NCBI GenBank assembly: GCA_036480375.1
Contig: JAZGGI010000024.1
Coordinates: 124,001-188,000, forward strand
Origin: Candidatus Zixiibacteriota bacterium
GTDB taxonomy: Bacteria; Zixibacteria; MSB-5A5; GN15; JAAZOE01
Direction of reading: 5' to 3'
DNA length: 64,000 nt
Numbering within the stretch: position 1 is the first letter of the stretch; each line of letters begins with the position of its first letter. Under the pieces are notes generated by a model that did not search any database, had not been told where the DNA came from, and saw only the letters and a list, made by a program, of their open reading frames with translations. Of the stretch, positions 16,330 through 25,249 are shown in pieces. The translations under genes and the position numbers were made by a program.

Positions 16330-17076
16330 ATGACAGAAATGAATCGCTACAACGATTACAATGATTTTGCATGGTTCTATAATCGCTTTTGGTCGGAAAG
16401 ATTGATTAGACAAATATTTGGAACAATTGAAGATCATTTACTTTCGAAACTAAAACCATCCAACCGCATTCTCGATATATGTTGTGGCAACGGGCATTTG
16501 GCCAAGATGATGACCGAGAAGGGTTTTGTGGTAACGGGTATAGACGGATCGGATGAAATGATTAGGTATTCCCGGGAAAATTCGCCGACGAGTGAGTTTC
16601 AAATTGTCGATGCCCAGGAATTTGAGTTTGAGCCTGTCTTTGATGCCGCAACGTCGACCTGCGATAGCTTCAATCATATCATGTCGATAGATGAACTGCG
16701 CCGTACATTTACAAACGCCTACAACGCAATAAAACCCGGGGGATATTTTCTTTTTGATCTCAATAATCTTGAAGGATATCATAAATACTGGAAAGGTGAA
16801 TCACACGGTAAGGTTGATGATGACTGCGCTCTTGTCATTAAATTTCTCTATAACGAAGACAGCAAAATTGCGACTATTGATTCGGCATTCTTCAGATTGA
16901 TTGACAGCATCTGGCGGCGAACCGATTTGCATTTGACGCAGAGATATTATCCGCCGGAAGAAGTTCTCGCGATGCTTGAAGATATCGGTTTTAAAGATAT
17001 TGAAATGTATGATGTCGAAAAAGATTTGGGGGTTGAGGGAACCGGGAGAAATATGTTTGTCATGAGAAAGGGGTAG
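16330..17076 (+). CDS. Class I SAM-dependent methyltransferase
   Basis: The start ATG 16330 is chosen because GAGGAG (16318-16323) precedes it and a promoter lies just upstream. The 248-residue protein has the Rossmann methyltransferase core. Motif I is ILDICCGNGHLAKMM, then VVTGIDGSDEMI (motif II acidic end), IVDAQEFEF, and a TSTCDSFNHI/YNAIKPGGYFLFD post-core. The substrate cannot be told from sequence. Similar stand-alone enzymes modify small molecules. It is a single-gene transcript that converges on the oligopeptidase gene. Confidence 0.9.
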   Translation: MTEMNRYNDYNDFAWFYNRFWSERLIRQIFGTIEDHLLSKLKPSNRILDICCGNGHLAKMMTEKGFVVTGIDGSDEMIRYSRENSPTSEFQIVDAQEFEFEPVFDAATSTCDSFNHIMSIDELRRTFTNAYNAIKPGGYFLFDLNNLEGYHKYWKGESHGKVDDDCALVIKFLYNEDSKIATIDSAFFRLIDSIWRRTDLHLTQRYYPPEEVLAMLEDIGFKDIEMYDVEKDLGVEGTGRNMFVMRKG

Positions 17077-17090
17077 GCGAGGCTTACCCC
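17070..17090. terminator. Candidate terminator hairpin between convergent genes
   Basis: GGGGTAGGC (17070-17078) pairs with GCTTACCCC (17082-17090), with one G-T wobble and a 3-nt loop. The hairpin includes the methyltransferase stop codon. A run of six T (17101-17106) follows 10 nt later on the plus strand. That gap is longer than ideal for a classical intrinsic terminator. Confidence 0.4.
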
Positions 17091-17104
17091 CATCGCATAC
17101 TTTT

Positions 17105-19234
17105 TTAGTTCATTTCCAGAATATCCAAAATATAGGCGTATTCAAAAGCTATATCGCGAATGCGATCGTAGCGGCCGGAATAGCCGCCATGACCGGATTT
17201 CATATTCGTTTTTAAAATTATGATGTTGTTGTCCGTTTTTGTCGCCCGCAGTTTGGCCGTCCATTTGGCCGGCTCCCAGTATTGAACCCGGGGGTCATAA
17301 AGCCCGGCGGTTATCAGCATATTAGGGTAAGCCTGGGCGGAAACGTTATCATACGGTGAGTATGATTTCATGTAATCATAATATTCGATTTCGTTGGGAT
17401 TTCCCCATTCGGTGTATTCGTTGACGGTCAGCGGAATGGTCGGGTCCATCATGGTATTGATAACATCGACGAAGGGCACTTTGGCAATGGCGGCTTTGAA
17501 CAATCCCGGGCGCATGTTTACCACCGCTCCGATCAAAAGCCCTCCGGCGCTGCCACCGCCAATAATTAATTTTTCAGGCGACGTGTATCCTTCGGATATT
17601 AGATGTTCGGCGCAGGCGATAAAATCCGAAAAAGTATTTTTCTTTTTTAGATACTTTCCATCTTCATACCACCATCGGCCCATGTCGTTGCCGCCTCGGA
17701 TATGACCCGTTGCGTAAACGATACCTCGATTGAGAAGAGTCAGACGAGTTTTGCTGAAATAAGGCTCACGTCCGAAGCCGTATGAACCATATCCATAAAG
17801 ATACAGCGGCGCGGGACCATTCTCTATCATGCCTTTTTTGTACACTAATGTAATCGGAACCTTGATACCGTCATTGGCTTCGGCGTATAATCTTTCAGTG
17901 ACATATTCCGATTTATCATATCCGCCAACGATCTCTTCCTGTTTTTTCAGAGTCTTTTCGCGTGATTTCATGTTGTAGTCGAAAATGGTTTTGGGAGTTA
18001 TCATCGAAGAATAGCTGACTCGCAGCACGTCGGTATCGAATTCATGATTGCCGGTGCCATAAACGGTATAAATCGATTCGGGAAATTCAATGTAATGCGA
18101 TATATTGTCATTAAAATTTATAATCCGGATTTGGCGCAGGGCGTTTTCTTTCTCGTACAATACCAGGTAATCCTGAAATAGGTTAAAACCTGTTAACAGA
18201 GTCGAATCTCGATGCTCGATTAGTACGCTCCAATTAGAAACGGAAATGTTGTTGTCAGGCGTTTTCATTAATTTGAAATTTTGGGCTTCCTCATTTGTCC
18301 GGATATAGAAGAAATTGTCGCGATGATCGATTTCATACTCAACATCAGCAACCCGACTTTTGAATATTCTGAATTTTCCGGTTGGACGGTCGGCCCGGAG
18401 GAATCGATATTCAGTGGATCCAATCGCCTCCAAAACCATTAGCAGGTATTTCTTATCGGATGATTTGTGGATATAAAGGTCGAAAGCCCTGTCCTTTTCA
18501 TGATAAACCAATACGTCGTTTTTGGTTTTTATTCCCAGGACATGCCGGAAGAGTTTATATGGACGTTCAATGTCATCGAGGGTTGTATAAAAAAGGGTTT
18601 TGCTGTCATTAGCCCAGACGACTTTACCGTCGGTAGCATGGATAGTATCCGGAAGAATTTCGCCCGTTTCCAGAATTTTTGCATAAATCGTATATTGCTC
18701 TCTTCCCGTAGTGTCCACCGTGTAAGCCAATAATTTATGATCGGGACTTATCGAATTACTGCCCAGATAGTAAGTGTCATATCCCTCAGCCAACCGGTTT
18801 ACATCGAGGATTACCTCTTCCGGGGCTTCCAGAGAATAGAGTTTGCGGCAATAGATATTGTATTGCTTCCCCTCCTCCGTACGCGAATAATAATAAAACG
18901 AATCTCTTTTGACCGGAACGGTTAGATCGGTCTCTTTCATGCGGCTTTTTATTTCTTCGAAGAGTTGTTCCTGAAACGGCTCGGTATGCTTCATGACCGA
19001 ATCTTTGTAAGTGTTTTCCGCCCTCAGATAATTGAGAACATCCTCGCTATCTCGCTCCCGAAGCCAGTAATAATTGTCAATAATGGTATCATTATGGTAG
19101 ATGAGTTTTTTGGCAATTTTTTGCGCAACAGGCGGTTGATACTCTGTTTTCCCGCATCCGATATATCCGGCAATGAATAAGGAAATAATCGCGATGGCGA
19201 ATATTTGCGAAATAATCCGCGCTTTGTTACTCAT
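17105..19234 (-). CDS. Prolyl oligopeptidase family (S9A) lipoprotein, oligopeptidase B-like
   Basis: The 709-residue protein begins with a lipoprotein signal (FIAGYIGC, lipid-modified cysteine near residue 27). Next come the N-terminal segment typical of S9A enzymes (DNYYWLRERDSEDVLNYL), a beta-propeller, and the alpha/beta-hydrolase domain. The catalytic serine is in GGGSAGGLLIGAV. The acid is expected in the LYDPRVQYWEP region and the histidine in KSGHGGYSGR near the C-terminus. S9A enzymes cut short peptides after proline or basic residues. The length and the RVQYWEPAKW segment resemble oligopeptidase B. Lipidation places it in the periplasm or at the outer membrane, probably in peptide scavenging. 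It is transcribed divergently from the isoaspartyl methyltransferase gene. Confidence 0.93.
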   Translation of the reverse strand: MSNKARIISQIFAIAIISLFIAGYIGCGKTEYQPPVAQKIAKKLIYHNDTIIDNYYWLRERDSEDVLNYLRAENTYKDSVMKHTEPFQEQLFEEIKSRMKETDLTVPVKRDSFYYYSRTEEGKQYNIYCRKLYSLEAPEEVILDVNRLAEGYDTYYLGSNSISPDHKLLAYTVDTTGREQYTIYAKILETGEILPDTIHATDGKVVWANDSKTLFYTTLDDIERPYKLFRHVLGIKTKNDVLVYHEKDRAFDLYIHKSSDKKYLLMVLEAIGSTEYRFLRADRPTGKFRIFKSRVADVEYEIDHRDNFFYIRTNEEAQNFKLMKTPDNNISVSNWSVLIEHRDSTLLTGFNLFQDYLVLYEKENALRQIRIINFNDNISHYIEFPESIYTVYGTGNHEFDTDVLRVSYSSMITPKTIFDYNMKSREKTLKKQEEIVGGYDKSEYVTERLYAEANDGIKVPITLVYKKGMIENGPAPLYLYGYGSYGFGREPYFSKTRLTLLNRGIVYATGHIRGGNDMGRWWYEDGKYLKKKNTFSDFIACAEHLISEGYTSPEKLIIGGGSAGGLLIGAVVNMRPGLFKAAIAKVPFVDVINTMMDPTIPLTVNEYTEWGNPNEIEYYDYMKSYSPYDNVSAQAYPNMLITAGLYDPRVQYWEPAKWTAKLRATKTDNNIIILKTNMKSGHGGYSGRYDRIRDIAFEYAYILDILEMN

Positions 19235-19337
19235 AACTTCATCCTCTCTTTCAATGTCCTAATTCCTTAAGCCGATATTATAAGACAATATGCACCGGTC
19301 GCCAAGCTGATTTCGTCACATTCCGCATCCTCTCCGA

Positions 19338-20129
19338 ATGAGAATATCTCTTGACAAGTCGCAATTGCGGAATTTACTTATTAAAAGTATGCGATTATTG
19401 AGATTTAATATTTGTCTCGTTTTGTTCCCGGCGGTGATTTTGGCGCCGGTATTGAGTTGTCAGGCAACCGAGAAATCAAAAAATAATTATGAACCAGAAC
19501 GCCGCGAAATGGTTCGTACTCAAATTGCGGCCCGAGGAATATCCGATTCAACTATTCTTGAGGCTCTTAGACGAGTACCGCGGCATCTTTTCGTGCCCCC
19601 TCGATATCGCGCTTTTTCCTATATAGATTCACCGCTTCCGATTGGGAATAACCAGACTATTTCCCAGCCTTATATTGTTGCCTTGATGACGGAGTTGCTT
19701 CAATTGAAGGCCACAGATAAAGTCCTTGAAATCGGAACTGGATCGGGTTATCAGGCGGCGGTTTTGGCTGAATTGGCCTCGGAGGTTTATACAATTGAAA
19801 TTATAGAGCTGTTGGCGCATTCAGCCGATTCACTTCTAATTTCACTGGGGTATAACAATATCTTTGTTCGAGCCGGAGACGGATATAAAGGCTGGCCGGA
19901 GGTAGCCCCGTTTGATGCCATTATTGTAACCTGCGCTCCTTCGGATATCCCGGAGCCTCTAATCGAGCAGCTAAAAGAGGGCGGGCGGATGGTTATTCCT
20001 GTCGGCGAAAATAGTCAGGAACTGGTACTATTGAAAAAAGAAGACGGGAAAATAATTCAACAGGATATTATACCGGTGAGATTTGTTCCGATGACGGGCG
20101 AGGCGGAAAAACTCATAAAAGGCAAATAA
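19338..20129 (+). CDS. pcm: Protein-L-isoaspartate O-methyltransferase with lipoprotein-type export signal
   Basis: The catalytic part (from about residue 50) is a standard PCMT. It has RREMVRTQIAARGISD, RRVPRHLFVP, the substrate loop NQTISQPYIVALMTELL, motif I VLEIGTGSGYQAAVLAEL, and FDAIIVTCAP. The enzyme methylates isoaspartyl residues so that damaged proteins can be repaired. Here it carries an N-terminal extension with a hydrophobic stretch ending in LAPVLSC, which looks like a lipobox. It would then work outside the cytoplasm, where SAM supply is unclear. The start may be 19338 or the internal ATG at 19389, which fits a signal peptide better. Neither has a clear Shine-Dalgarno. Confidence 0.9.
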   Translation: MRISLDKSQLRNLLIKSMRLLRFNICLVLFPAVILAPVLSCQATEKSKNNYEPERREMVRTQIAARGISDSTILEALRRVPRHLFVPPRYRAFSYIDSPLPIGNNQTISQPYIVALMTELLQLKATDKVLEIGTGSGYQAAVLAELASEVYTIEIIELLAHSADSLLISLGYNNIFVRAGDGYKGWPEVAPFDAIIVTCAPSDIPEPLIEQLKEGGRMVIPVGENSQELVLLKKEDGKIIQQDIIPVRFVPMTGEAEKLIKGK

Positions 20130-20133
20130 AAAA

Positions 20134-20207
20134 TACGCCCAGGAGGATTTGAACCCCCAACCTTCTGGTCCGTAGCCAGACGCTCTATCCAATTGAGCTA
20201 TGGGCGC
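20134..20207 (-). tRNA. tRNA-Arg (anticodon ACG)
   Basis: The minus strand folds as a complete tRNA. The acceptor GCGCCCA pairs with TGGGCGT (G-T wobble at the end). The D-arm is TAGCTCAATTGGATAGAGC, and the anticodon stem TCTGG/CCAGA surrounds the loop CTACGGA with anticodon ACG (read as ICG). The T-arm is GGGGGTTCAAATCCTCC, and the discriminator base is A. The 3' CCA is not encoded. Confidence 0.95.
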
Positions 20208-20232
20208 ATATAATATATATTTTCAGGCGTTT

Positions 20233-20260
20233 AATATACTAATCGGAATGAAATTGTCAA
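20233..20260 (-). promoter_or_regulatory. Promoter of tRNA-Arg
   Basis: On the minus strand TTGACA (complement 20255-20260) is followed after 16 nt by TATATT (complement 20233-20238). That is about 26 nt upstream of the mature tRNA 5' end. A T-rich GTTTTTGT block sits directly before the -35 box, as at two other promoters in the window. Confidence 0.6.
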
Positions 20261-20291
20261 ACAAAAACGCTTAATCGAAAATGCTTGAAAA

Positions 20292-21278
20292 TCAATTCTT
20301 GAAGATTATATAAAAAATTGCGACTAATACAATTATTACGAAAATAGCGGCCAGATACGAGACGCCTTTTTTCTTAGGTATAATGACCGTTTCCTCGGTA
20401 TCGCCCGAAGTCTCGGCGCCCTTTACCGCCCATTCTTCTTCGACTTCATAATAATTTTCGGATTCACCCCCAACAGTTACGGTATCGAGTTCCGGCAGGT
20501 ACGAGGAATCGACTTTGCCGGTTATCTTTATTGCGACAACGCTGACATTGTCCGAGCCGCCGCGGTCATTGGCGAGCTGAACCAGGTCATCGCAGATTTT
20601 ATCGATATCCTCATTGCACGCTGCCGTGACATCACGAATATCGCCGTCGTCAACGAATCCACACAGGCCGTCACTACATAAAATATAAATTTCATTTTCA
20701 ACGATTTTGCGTACGGCGACATCAATGTCAACCGACACTTTGACGCCCAGTGCCCGAGTGATAACGTTTCGATTAACGAGATTTTTGGCCTCTTCGGTCG
20801 ATATATTTTCATTCTGTTCCAGCTCAGCCGCCCAGCTATGATCGATTGTCAAAGGGGTTAGCTTTTTATTGGCAAATTTGTATATGCGGCTATCCCCGGC
20901 GTGGAGGATAGTAATGATATCTTCTTCGATCACTACGGCGACAATGGTTGTTCCCATCCCGGTCAGGGCGGAATTATCGGACGCTTTCTTATAAATCCAG
21001 TGATTAGCGATTCTCACCGCCTTGGTCAAAACATCGGTTGACGGGGGAAAGATACGCGGCAGTTTTAGGCGATCATCTTTGAGAAGGTCGGTATAATGAT
21101 TACAGTATAGACCCTTAACGATATCGCAAGCAGTTGCCGATGCCACCTCTCCTGCATTATGGCCCCCCATACCGTCACAGACAATGAATAGATTTGCGGA
21201 AGGAGCCAATCTGATGGAATCTTCGTTTAGTTTCCTGACCAGACCGATATCGGTTTTTCCGGCAGATTTGATAATCAT
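20292..21278 (-). CDS. PP2C-type protein serine/threonine phosphatase with C-terminal membrane anchor
   Basis: Family alignment places the start at the internal ATG complementary to 21276-21278 (MIIKSAGKTDIGLVRKLNEDS), about 328 residues. The open frame extends 25 residues further upstream, but that part does not match the family. PP2C metal-binding motifs are present: NEDS, DGMGGHNAGEVAS, HAGDSRIY, CSDGLCG and GGSDNVSVVAI. The catalytic domain spans about residues 1-245. A linker leads to a single C-terminal helix (AAIFVIIVLVAIFYIIF) that tethers the enzyme to the membrane facing the cytoplasm. Such phosphatases usually oppose Hanks-type kinases. No such kinase is in the window. Confidence 0.9.
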   Translation of the reverse strand: MIIKSAGKTDIGLVRKLNEDSIRLAPSANLFIVCDGMGGHNAGEVASATACDIVKGLYCNHYTDLLKDDRLKLPRIFPPSTDVLTKAVRIANHWIYKKASDNSALTGMGTTIVAVVIEEDIITILHAGDSRIYKFANKKLTPLTIDHSWAAELEQNENISTEEAKNLVNRNVITRALGVKVSVDIDVAVRKIVENEIYILCSDGLCGFVDDGDIRDVTAACNEDIDKICDDLVQLANDRGGSDNVSVVAIKITGKVDSSYLPELDTVTVGGESENYYEVEEEWAVKGAETSGDTEETVIIPKKKGVSYLAAIFVIIVLVAIFYIIFKN

Positions 21279-21383
21279 GGACAAGAATCGCGCTCCTTTG
21301 CACCTTCCATAGCTTCTCCGTAATATTTTACGATAATGAAATTTTGAGGACAAGAGAATTATTCAATAAATTGCAATAATTTC

Positions 21384-22034
21384 TCACTTTTTGATAATTA
21401 GAAGAGCTTTGCCTTTGATTGAAACCGCGACGCGATTCGACGTTATTTCGTTACGCAGAGACAGCGTTCGGCCTAATCTGAGAGTCTGATTCTTTGCGCC
21501 ATATTTCACGCCTTTCACGGATAGTATTACTCGGCTTGAGACCGGAACTATCGATAATCTCTCGTTTTTACGCCCGGAAATCATAATCTTATCATTGCAT
21601 AAGGCGATTATTTCCTGTTTGCTATCAATGAATTTAATTCTCATTCCGGATTTAATACTTGCATTATTTAAAGGCAGCAATATGTTTCCCATCAGGTGAT
21701 CGGTTTCATAAGCTCGATCATACCAGCCGAAAATCGTTATCAAGGCGGTTTTTTGTTTTCGGCAGTAATCCAGCGCCAATTCGCTATCGGTTTTATCTTT
21801 TTCAGAGGGATAGATTTTGATTTCAACGTCCCTGAGAAATCCCTTCTTTATCCGAGGGGCTGAATCCAGGTCGCTAAGCCAAATATCCGGTTTGATTTTT
21901 ATTTTTTGCAGAAAAGCGATTCCGCCATCTACGGCTATTATTTTCCTTTTGCCTCTGGAAATTCTCAGGATTTTCCTGACAAGACCGGAATCGTTTTTAT
22001 GATAATAACCGTTCAGGAAGATAAATGCATTCAT
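21384..22034 (-). CDS. thiN: Thiamine pyrophosphokinase
   Basis: The 216-residue protein matches thiamine pyrophosphokinase. It has IIAVDGGIAFL near residue 35, PDIWLSDLDSA (the metal/ATP aspartates), KIYPSEKDKTDSELALDYC, and a C-terminal beta-rich thiamine-binding part. The enzyme converts thiamine and ATP to thiamine diphosphate and AMP in the cytoplasm. It lies between the PP2C gene and the Wzz-like gene on the same strand, 57 nt after the latter. A shared transcript is possible but has no metabolic logic. Confidence 0.85.
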   Translation of the reverse strand: MNAFIFLNGYYHKNDSGLVRKILRISRGKRKIIAVDGGIAFLQKIKIKPDIWLSDLDSAPRIKKGFLRDVEIKIYPSEKDKTDSELALDYCRKQKTALITIFGWYDRAYETDHLMGNILLPLNNASIKSGMRIKFIDSKQEIIALCNDKIMISGRKNERLSIVPVSSRVILSVKGVKYGAKNQTLRLGRTLSLRNEITSNRVAVSIKGKALLIIKK

Positions 22035-22091
22035 AAATCGTTCCTGAATCGCATGCCCAAATGGCCGGGAATAATTGCTGGCATAAAAAAA

Positions 22092-23612
22092 TTAACCGGC
22101 TTTTATTTTTCCTCTGATTGAGGGAATGTTTGGGATGCTGGCCAATACCGGGGCTTTTAAGATTTCTTCCACATCTTCGATTTTTCTGAAAGAATGATCA
22201 AACAATTCCGCCAGAATCGCTGCGGCGCCTCCAATGATCAAACCCAGCACCATACCCATCAGGGATAATTTGAGGCGATCGGGCTTGACGGGCTCCAATG
22301 GCATTGACGCCGGCTCCATGACACGATATCTTGATTCCGCGCCGCCTCGCATTAATGATTGCGATATTTCCGATCCAGTCAGCTGATTTTTGAAAGTTTC
22401 ATAAATATCCCGAGCCGATTGAACGTCATTGGTAAGATTGCTTAACTGAATCTCATATTCCGGTTCGCGGGCGATACGATCGCGTAAGATAGAAAGTGAT
22501 ACCTCGAAATCATTTAATTTTTGCCTCAACACCATTTCCTGAAATTGAAGCGAGAAAAATTCTTTCAAAGATGAGTTGTCTTCATCGGGAGCTTCGGAAA
22601 ACTGCTCATCCACGGCCAGGACTATTAAATCGTCAACTTCACGGAGCTTGCGGTTGATGGCCAGGTTGGCATTCAATACTTTGGGGTCCGACCAGATATA
22701 TTTGGACATAAAATCAGCCACACGCCCGGAGTTGTCAAAAATCTCATTTTTGAGATTACTATATTTATCCCCGTGATTTAACTTCAGCTCAGATTTTTTA
22801 TATTTGTTCAAAGCCTTCCGGACTCGAGTCTGGTTCCTGATGTTTTCATCAATGACAAGCTCGATATTATCAATATCAGCCATAATTGCCCGGATATTAG
22901 TATCGGCCGTGACTGATTCATCAAGTTGATTCTGCAAATACTCGGCTTCAAATTCGGTTTTGCGACCCTCTGCGTCAGATAAATTTTTCTGATATATAGC
23001 CAGCTGTTCATCGGTAAAATCGAGAGCGCCTCGGACGCCGCTGAGTTCTCGTTTAAGTTGCTCGTCTTTAAAAATCTCAGCCAACCGGGTGGCGAAATTC
23101 ATTGACAATTCCGGGTCATTAGATTCGGTGGTAATCTCTACGATATTTTGGCCGTTAAAGGCGACCCTGATATTCTCCCGTAAATCCTCAATGAGAATGC
23201 GATAAACAAGATTTTGGACGGAAACCTCAGGAAGAGTAATATTCATTTTCTGGGCTTCTTTGATAATATCCTCATCCTGGTATAATCCCAATTCATTTAT
23301 CAGACGGGAAAGATATCCTGTGGAAATTATTTCATTTCGAATCGAAATCAATTTATCCTGCCGCCTCCGGACGGCCGCATAACCGCCGGGATCCTGCCCT
23401 GGGACAAATTGCTGCAATTCCTGGGAGAGATAAAGGGTCTCATCTATGACAACCATGGTAGAAGATTCATATCTCTTTTCAAGCAGAAATGATAAACCGA
23501 AGACAATTGCGGTCACGAGAATAAAGGGGAGAATAATGAGCCATTTTCTTCTTCCCAGAATCGAAAAGATTTCTTTGAAATCGATCATTCCGTCTTTGTT
23601 TACGAAATCCAT
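22092..23612 (-). CDS. Wzz/GNVR-type polysaccharide co-polymerase (chain-length determinant)
   Basis: The 506-residue inner-membrane protein has a first helix at residues about 23-48 (WLIILPFILVTAIVFGLSFL). A long, largely coiled-coil periplasmic part follows, containing a GNVR-like region (YEIQLSNLTNDVQSARDIYE). A second helix near residue 455 (LMGMVLGLIIGGAAAILAEL) leads to a short cytoplasmic tail. This is the layout of Wzz/BexC-type proteins that set chain length of surface polysaccharide. There is no fused tyrosine kinase. It may serve the large EPS locus at 34-64 kb, which lacks its own chain-length gene inside this window. Confidence 0.85.
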   Translation of the reverse strand: MDFVNKDGMIDFKEIFSILGRRKWLIILPFILVTAIVFGLSFLLEKRYESSTMVVIDETLYLSQELQQFVPGQDPGGYAAVRRRQDKLISIRNEIISTGYLSRLINELGLYQDEDIIKEAQKMNITLPEVSVQNLVYRILIEDLRENIRVAFNGQNIVEITTESNDPELSMNFATRLAEIFKDEQLKRELSGVRGALDFTDEQLAIYQKNLSDAEGRKTEFEAEYLQNQLDESVTADTNIRAIMADIDNIELVIDENIRNQTRVRKALNKYKKSELKLNHGDKYSNLKNEIFDNSGRVADFMSKYIWSDPKVLNANLAINRKLREVDDLIVLAVDEQFSEAPDEDNSSLKEFFSLQFQEMVLRQKLNDFEVSLSILRDRIAREPEYEIQLSNLTNDVQSARDIYETFKNQLTGSEISQSLMRGGAESRYRVMEPASMPLEPVKPDRLKLSLMGMVLGLIIGGAAAILAELFDHSFRKIEDVEEILKAPVLASIPNIPSIRGKIKAG

Positions 23613-23782
23613 ATTTTATCCCATCCGTATTATTGCGCCGGTAACATTTTATAAAATCGGCCAATTCACGCGATTATTGACTTTATGTAATTTCTTTCAG
23701 GTCCTCATGTCAAGTTATAAAAATCTTGGTATTTATCTATTATACGCCGAGACAGATGGTAATGTCGAGAATATTCGGGGTT

Positions 23783-24709
23783 TTATAATTGAAAACGCAC
23801 CGTAAATTGGTGGAGGTATTCCGATGTTATTGAAATCCCGGGGGAAAATGAATAATCAAGATGGCTTGATCCAAGTCTTAAACCGCCTCCCAGAGAATAG
23901 CCGCCTGCCATATTCTCCGCGTTATTGTCCTGCGAGATACCATAACCGGCCCGGAGGAAATAATGATCAGAAAATGAAAGCTCAATGCCGTTTTTGTATT
24001 TAACCCGATTATAAAACGGAAAATCAACTTCTGAAACGAGAATCAAACTCTGCCCCGAAGGTTTTATTGAAAAGCCGGCGCGGATAAGAGCCGGTAGTTT
24101 ATTTTGTTTTTCACGGAATATCAGATCAGTACCGATGTTTGCGGCGGTTATGCCTATTGAACCTATTTGAGAATTAAGTCGAAGGCCGAAATCAAAGGCG
24201 TTCGCCGACGCTTTAATTCCGGCCAGAGAAACGATTATATGCTTGGCCGTCAAGCCAATTGTCAGTTTGTCTAAAATCCGGTAGCCCAGGGAAATTCCGC
24301 CCGCGAAATCATAAGTCGAATTAATATCTCCCGTAGGATTATCCGAAATATCATAACCGGTAATTTCACCGTATGATAAAAAGGCGAAGCTGACCGAAAT
24401 CGTAATCTCCTCGTTTAGGGGCATAGCGGCAGCCGCATATTCAAATGAGATATCCTGATACCAGCTCTGGTGCGAGCATATCAATTGAATCGAATTAACA
24501 TTAGCGAGACCGGCCGGATTCCAGAATGATGCCGTGGCGTCATCCGATGCCGAAGTTAATGCGCCGGCGAGGGCCGTTGACCGCGCATCGACGCCAATGG
24601 TCAAAAATCCGGCGGCCGTTTGGCCATTGTCAGCGCCCCAGGCTGCGCAGTGCGAAAAAACCGAGATAAGGGCAATTAATAAATGATATCTACAAAACAA
24701 ACGTTTCAT
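23783..24709 (-). CDS. PorV/PorQ-like outer-membrane beta-barrel protein
   Basis: I place the start at the internal ATG complementary to 24707-24709, where a clear signal peptide begins (MKRLFCRYHLL..., cleavage near AAWG). The longer frame would add 54 residues of no sense. The mature part opens with FLTIGVDARSTALAGALTSA and SFWNPAGLA, the signature of PorV/PorQ and UPF0164-type barrels. Alternating beta-strands follow, ending in QFTVRFQL with a terminal aromatic/hydrophobic strand. PorV-family proteins take part in type IX secretion or act as outer-membrane barrels in FCB bacteria. That fits the sorting-tail proteins in this window. It is not adjacent to other type IX genes. Confidence 0.8.
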   Translation of the reverse strand: MKRLFCRYHLLIALISVFSHCAAWGADNGQTAAGFLTIGVDARSTALAGALTSASDDATASFWNPAGLANVNSIQLICSHQSWYQDISFEYAAAAMPLNEEITISVSFAFLSYGEITGYDISDNPTGDINSTYDFAGGISLGYRILDKLTIGLTAKHIIVSLAGIKASANAFDFGLRLNSQIGSIGITAANIGTDLIFREKQNKLPALIRAGFSIKPSGQSLILVSEVDFPFYNRVKYKNGIELSFSDHYFLRAGYGISQDNNAENMAGGYSLGGGLRLGSSHLDYSFSPGISITSEYLHQFTVRFQL

Positions 24710-25249
24710 TTTTGAACATCGCCGGTTCGAGAAAATTCCAAAACAGGTAGTATGTTGGGGAAAAGAAGTATTCTTGTAGATACCTGAATCTGTAAATCCC
24801 TTATAACCAGCGACTTCCACCATATATAAATTTTTATATATTGTACCACCTTGAAATACAAAATGATACACTCACTCATTGAAATATCCTCAAAAAACAG
24901 TCAAAAAATTCATAAAGCTAAATAATAAAGGCGTTTAGTTAAATTATTGTCAACAAAAACTTTATATGGATTTCCGAGTCGTCTTTTGGCAAATATCGTA
25001 GATTGCCATTTGGGGATAAAGTTCGGGAGAAGCAGAGTGTTCAAGAAGGGCAATGTTTCATTTTGCTGTTCAAGTTTTGCCGGATGTTTAGCAATGAAAC
25101 ATAATTTTTGACCATTTTCACACCCAAAATCTCTTCAGATATTCCCCAAGTTATTGCGACCTGAGAGGTTATTTAATCACCTCTCATTTTGGCCTGGAAT
25201 TTGATATACATCAGCGCACATAAAATCAAAAATTAAATTAAGGAGCAGT
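24710..25249. other. Long divergent intergenic region without a gene
   Basis: I see no gene in this 540-nt stretch between two divergent genes. It holds a candidate minus-strand promoter (24924-24953), an AT-rich palindrome ATATATAAA-TT-TTTATATAT at about 24822-24841, and a 7-bp hairpin at 25163-25185. The hairpin's right arm begins a 13-nt sequence repeated after the Fn3 gene. Confidence 0.6.
24924..24953 (-). promoter_or_regulatory. Candidate promoter of the PorV-like gene
   Basis: The minus strand reads GTTTTTGTTGACA (complement 24948-24960), then an 18-nt spacer and TTTATT (complement 24924-24929). The 13-nt block including the -35 box is identical to that at 60228-60240. The leader to the ATG would be about 205 nt. 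Confidence 0.4.
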
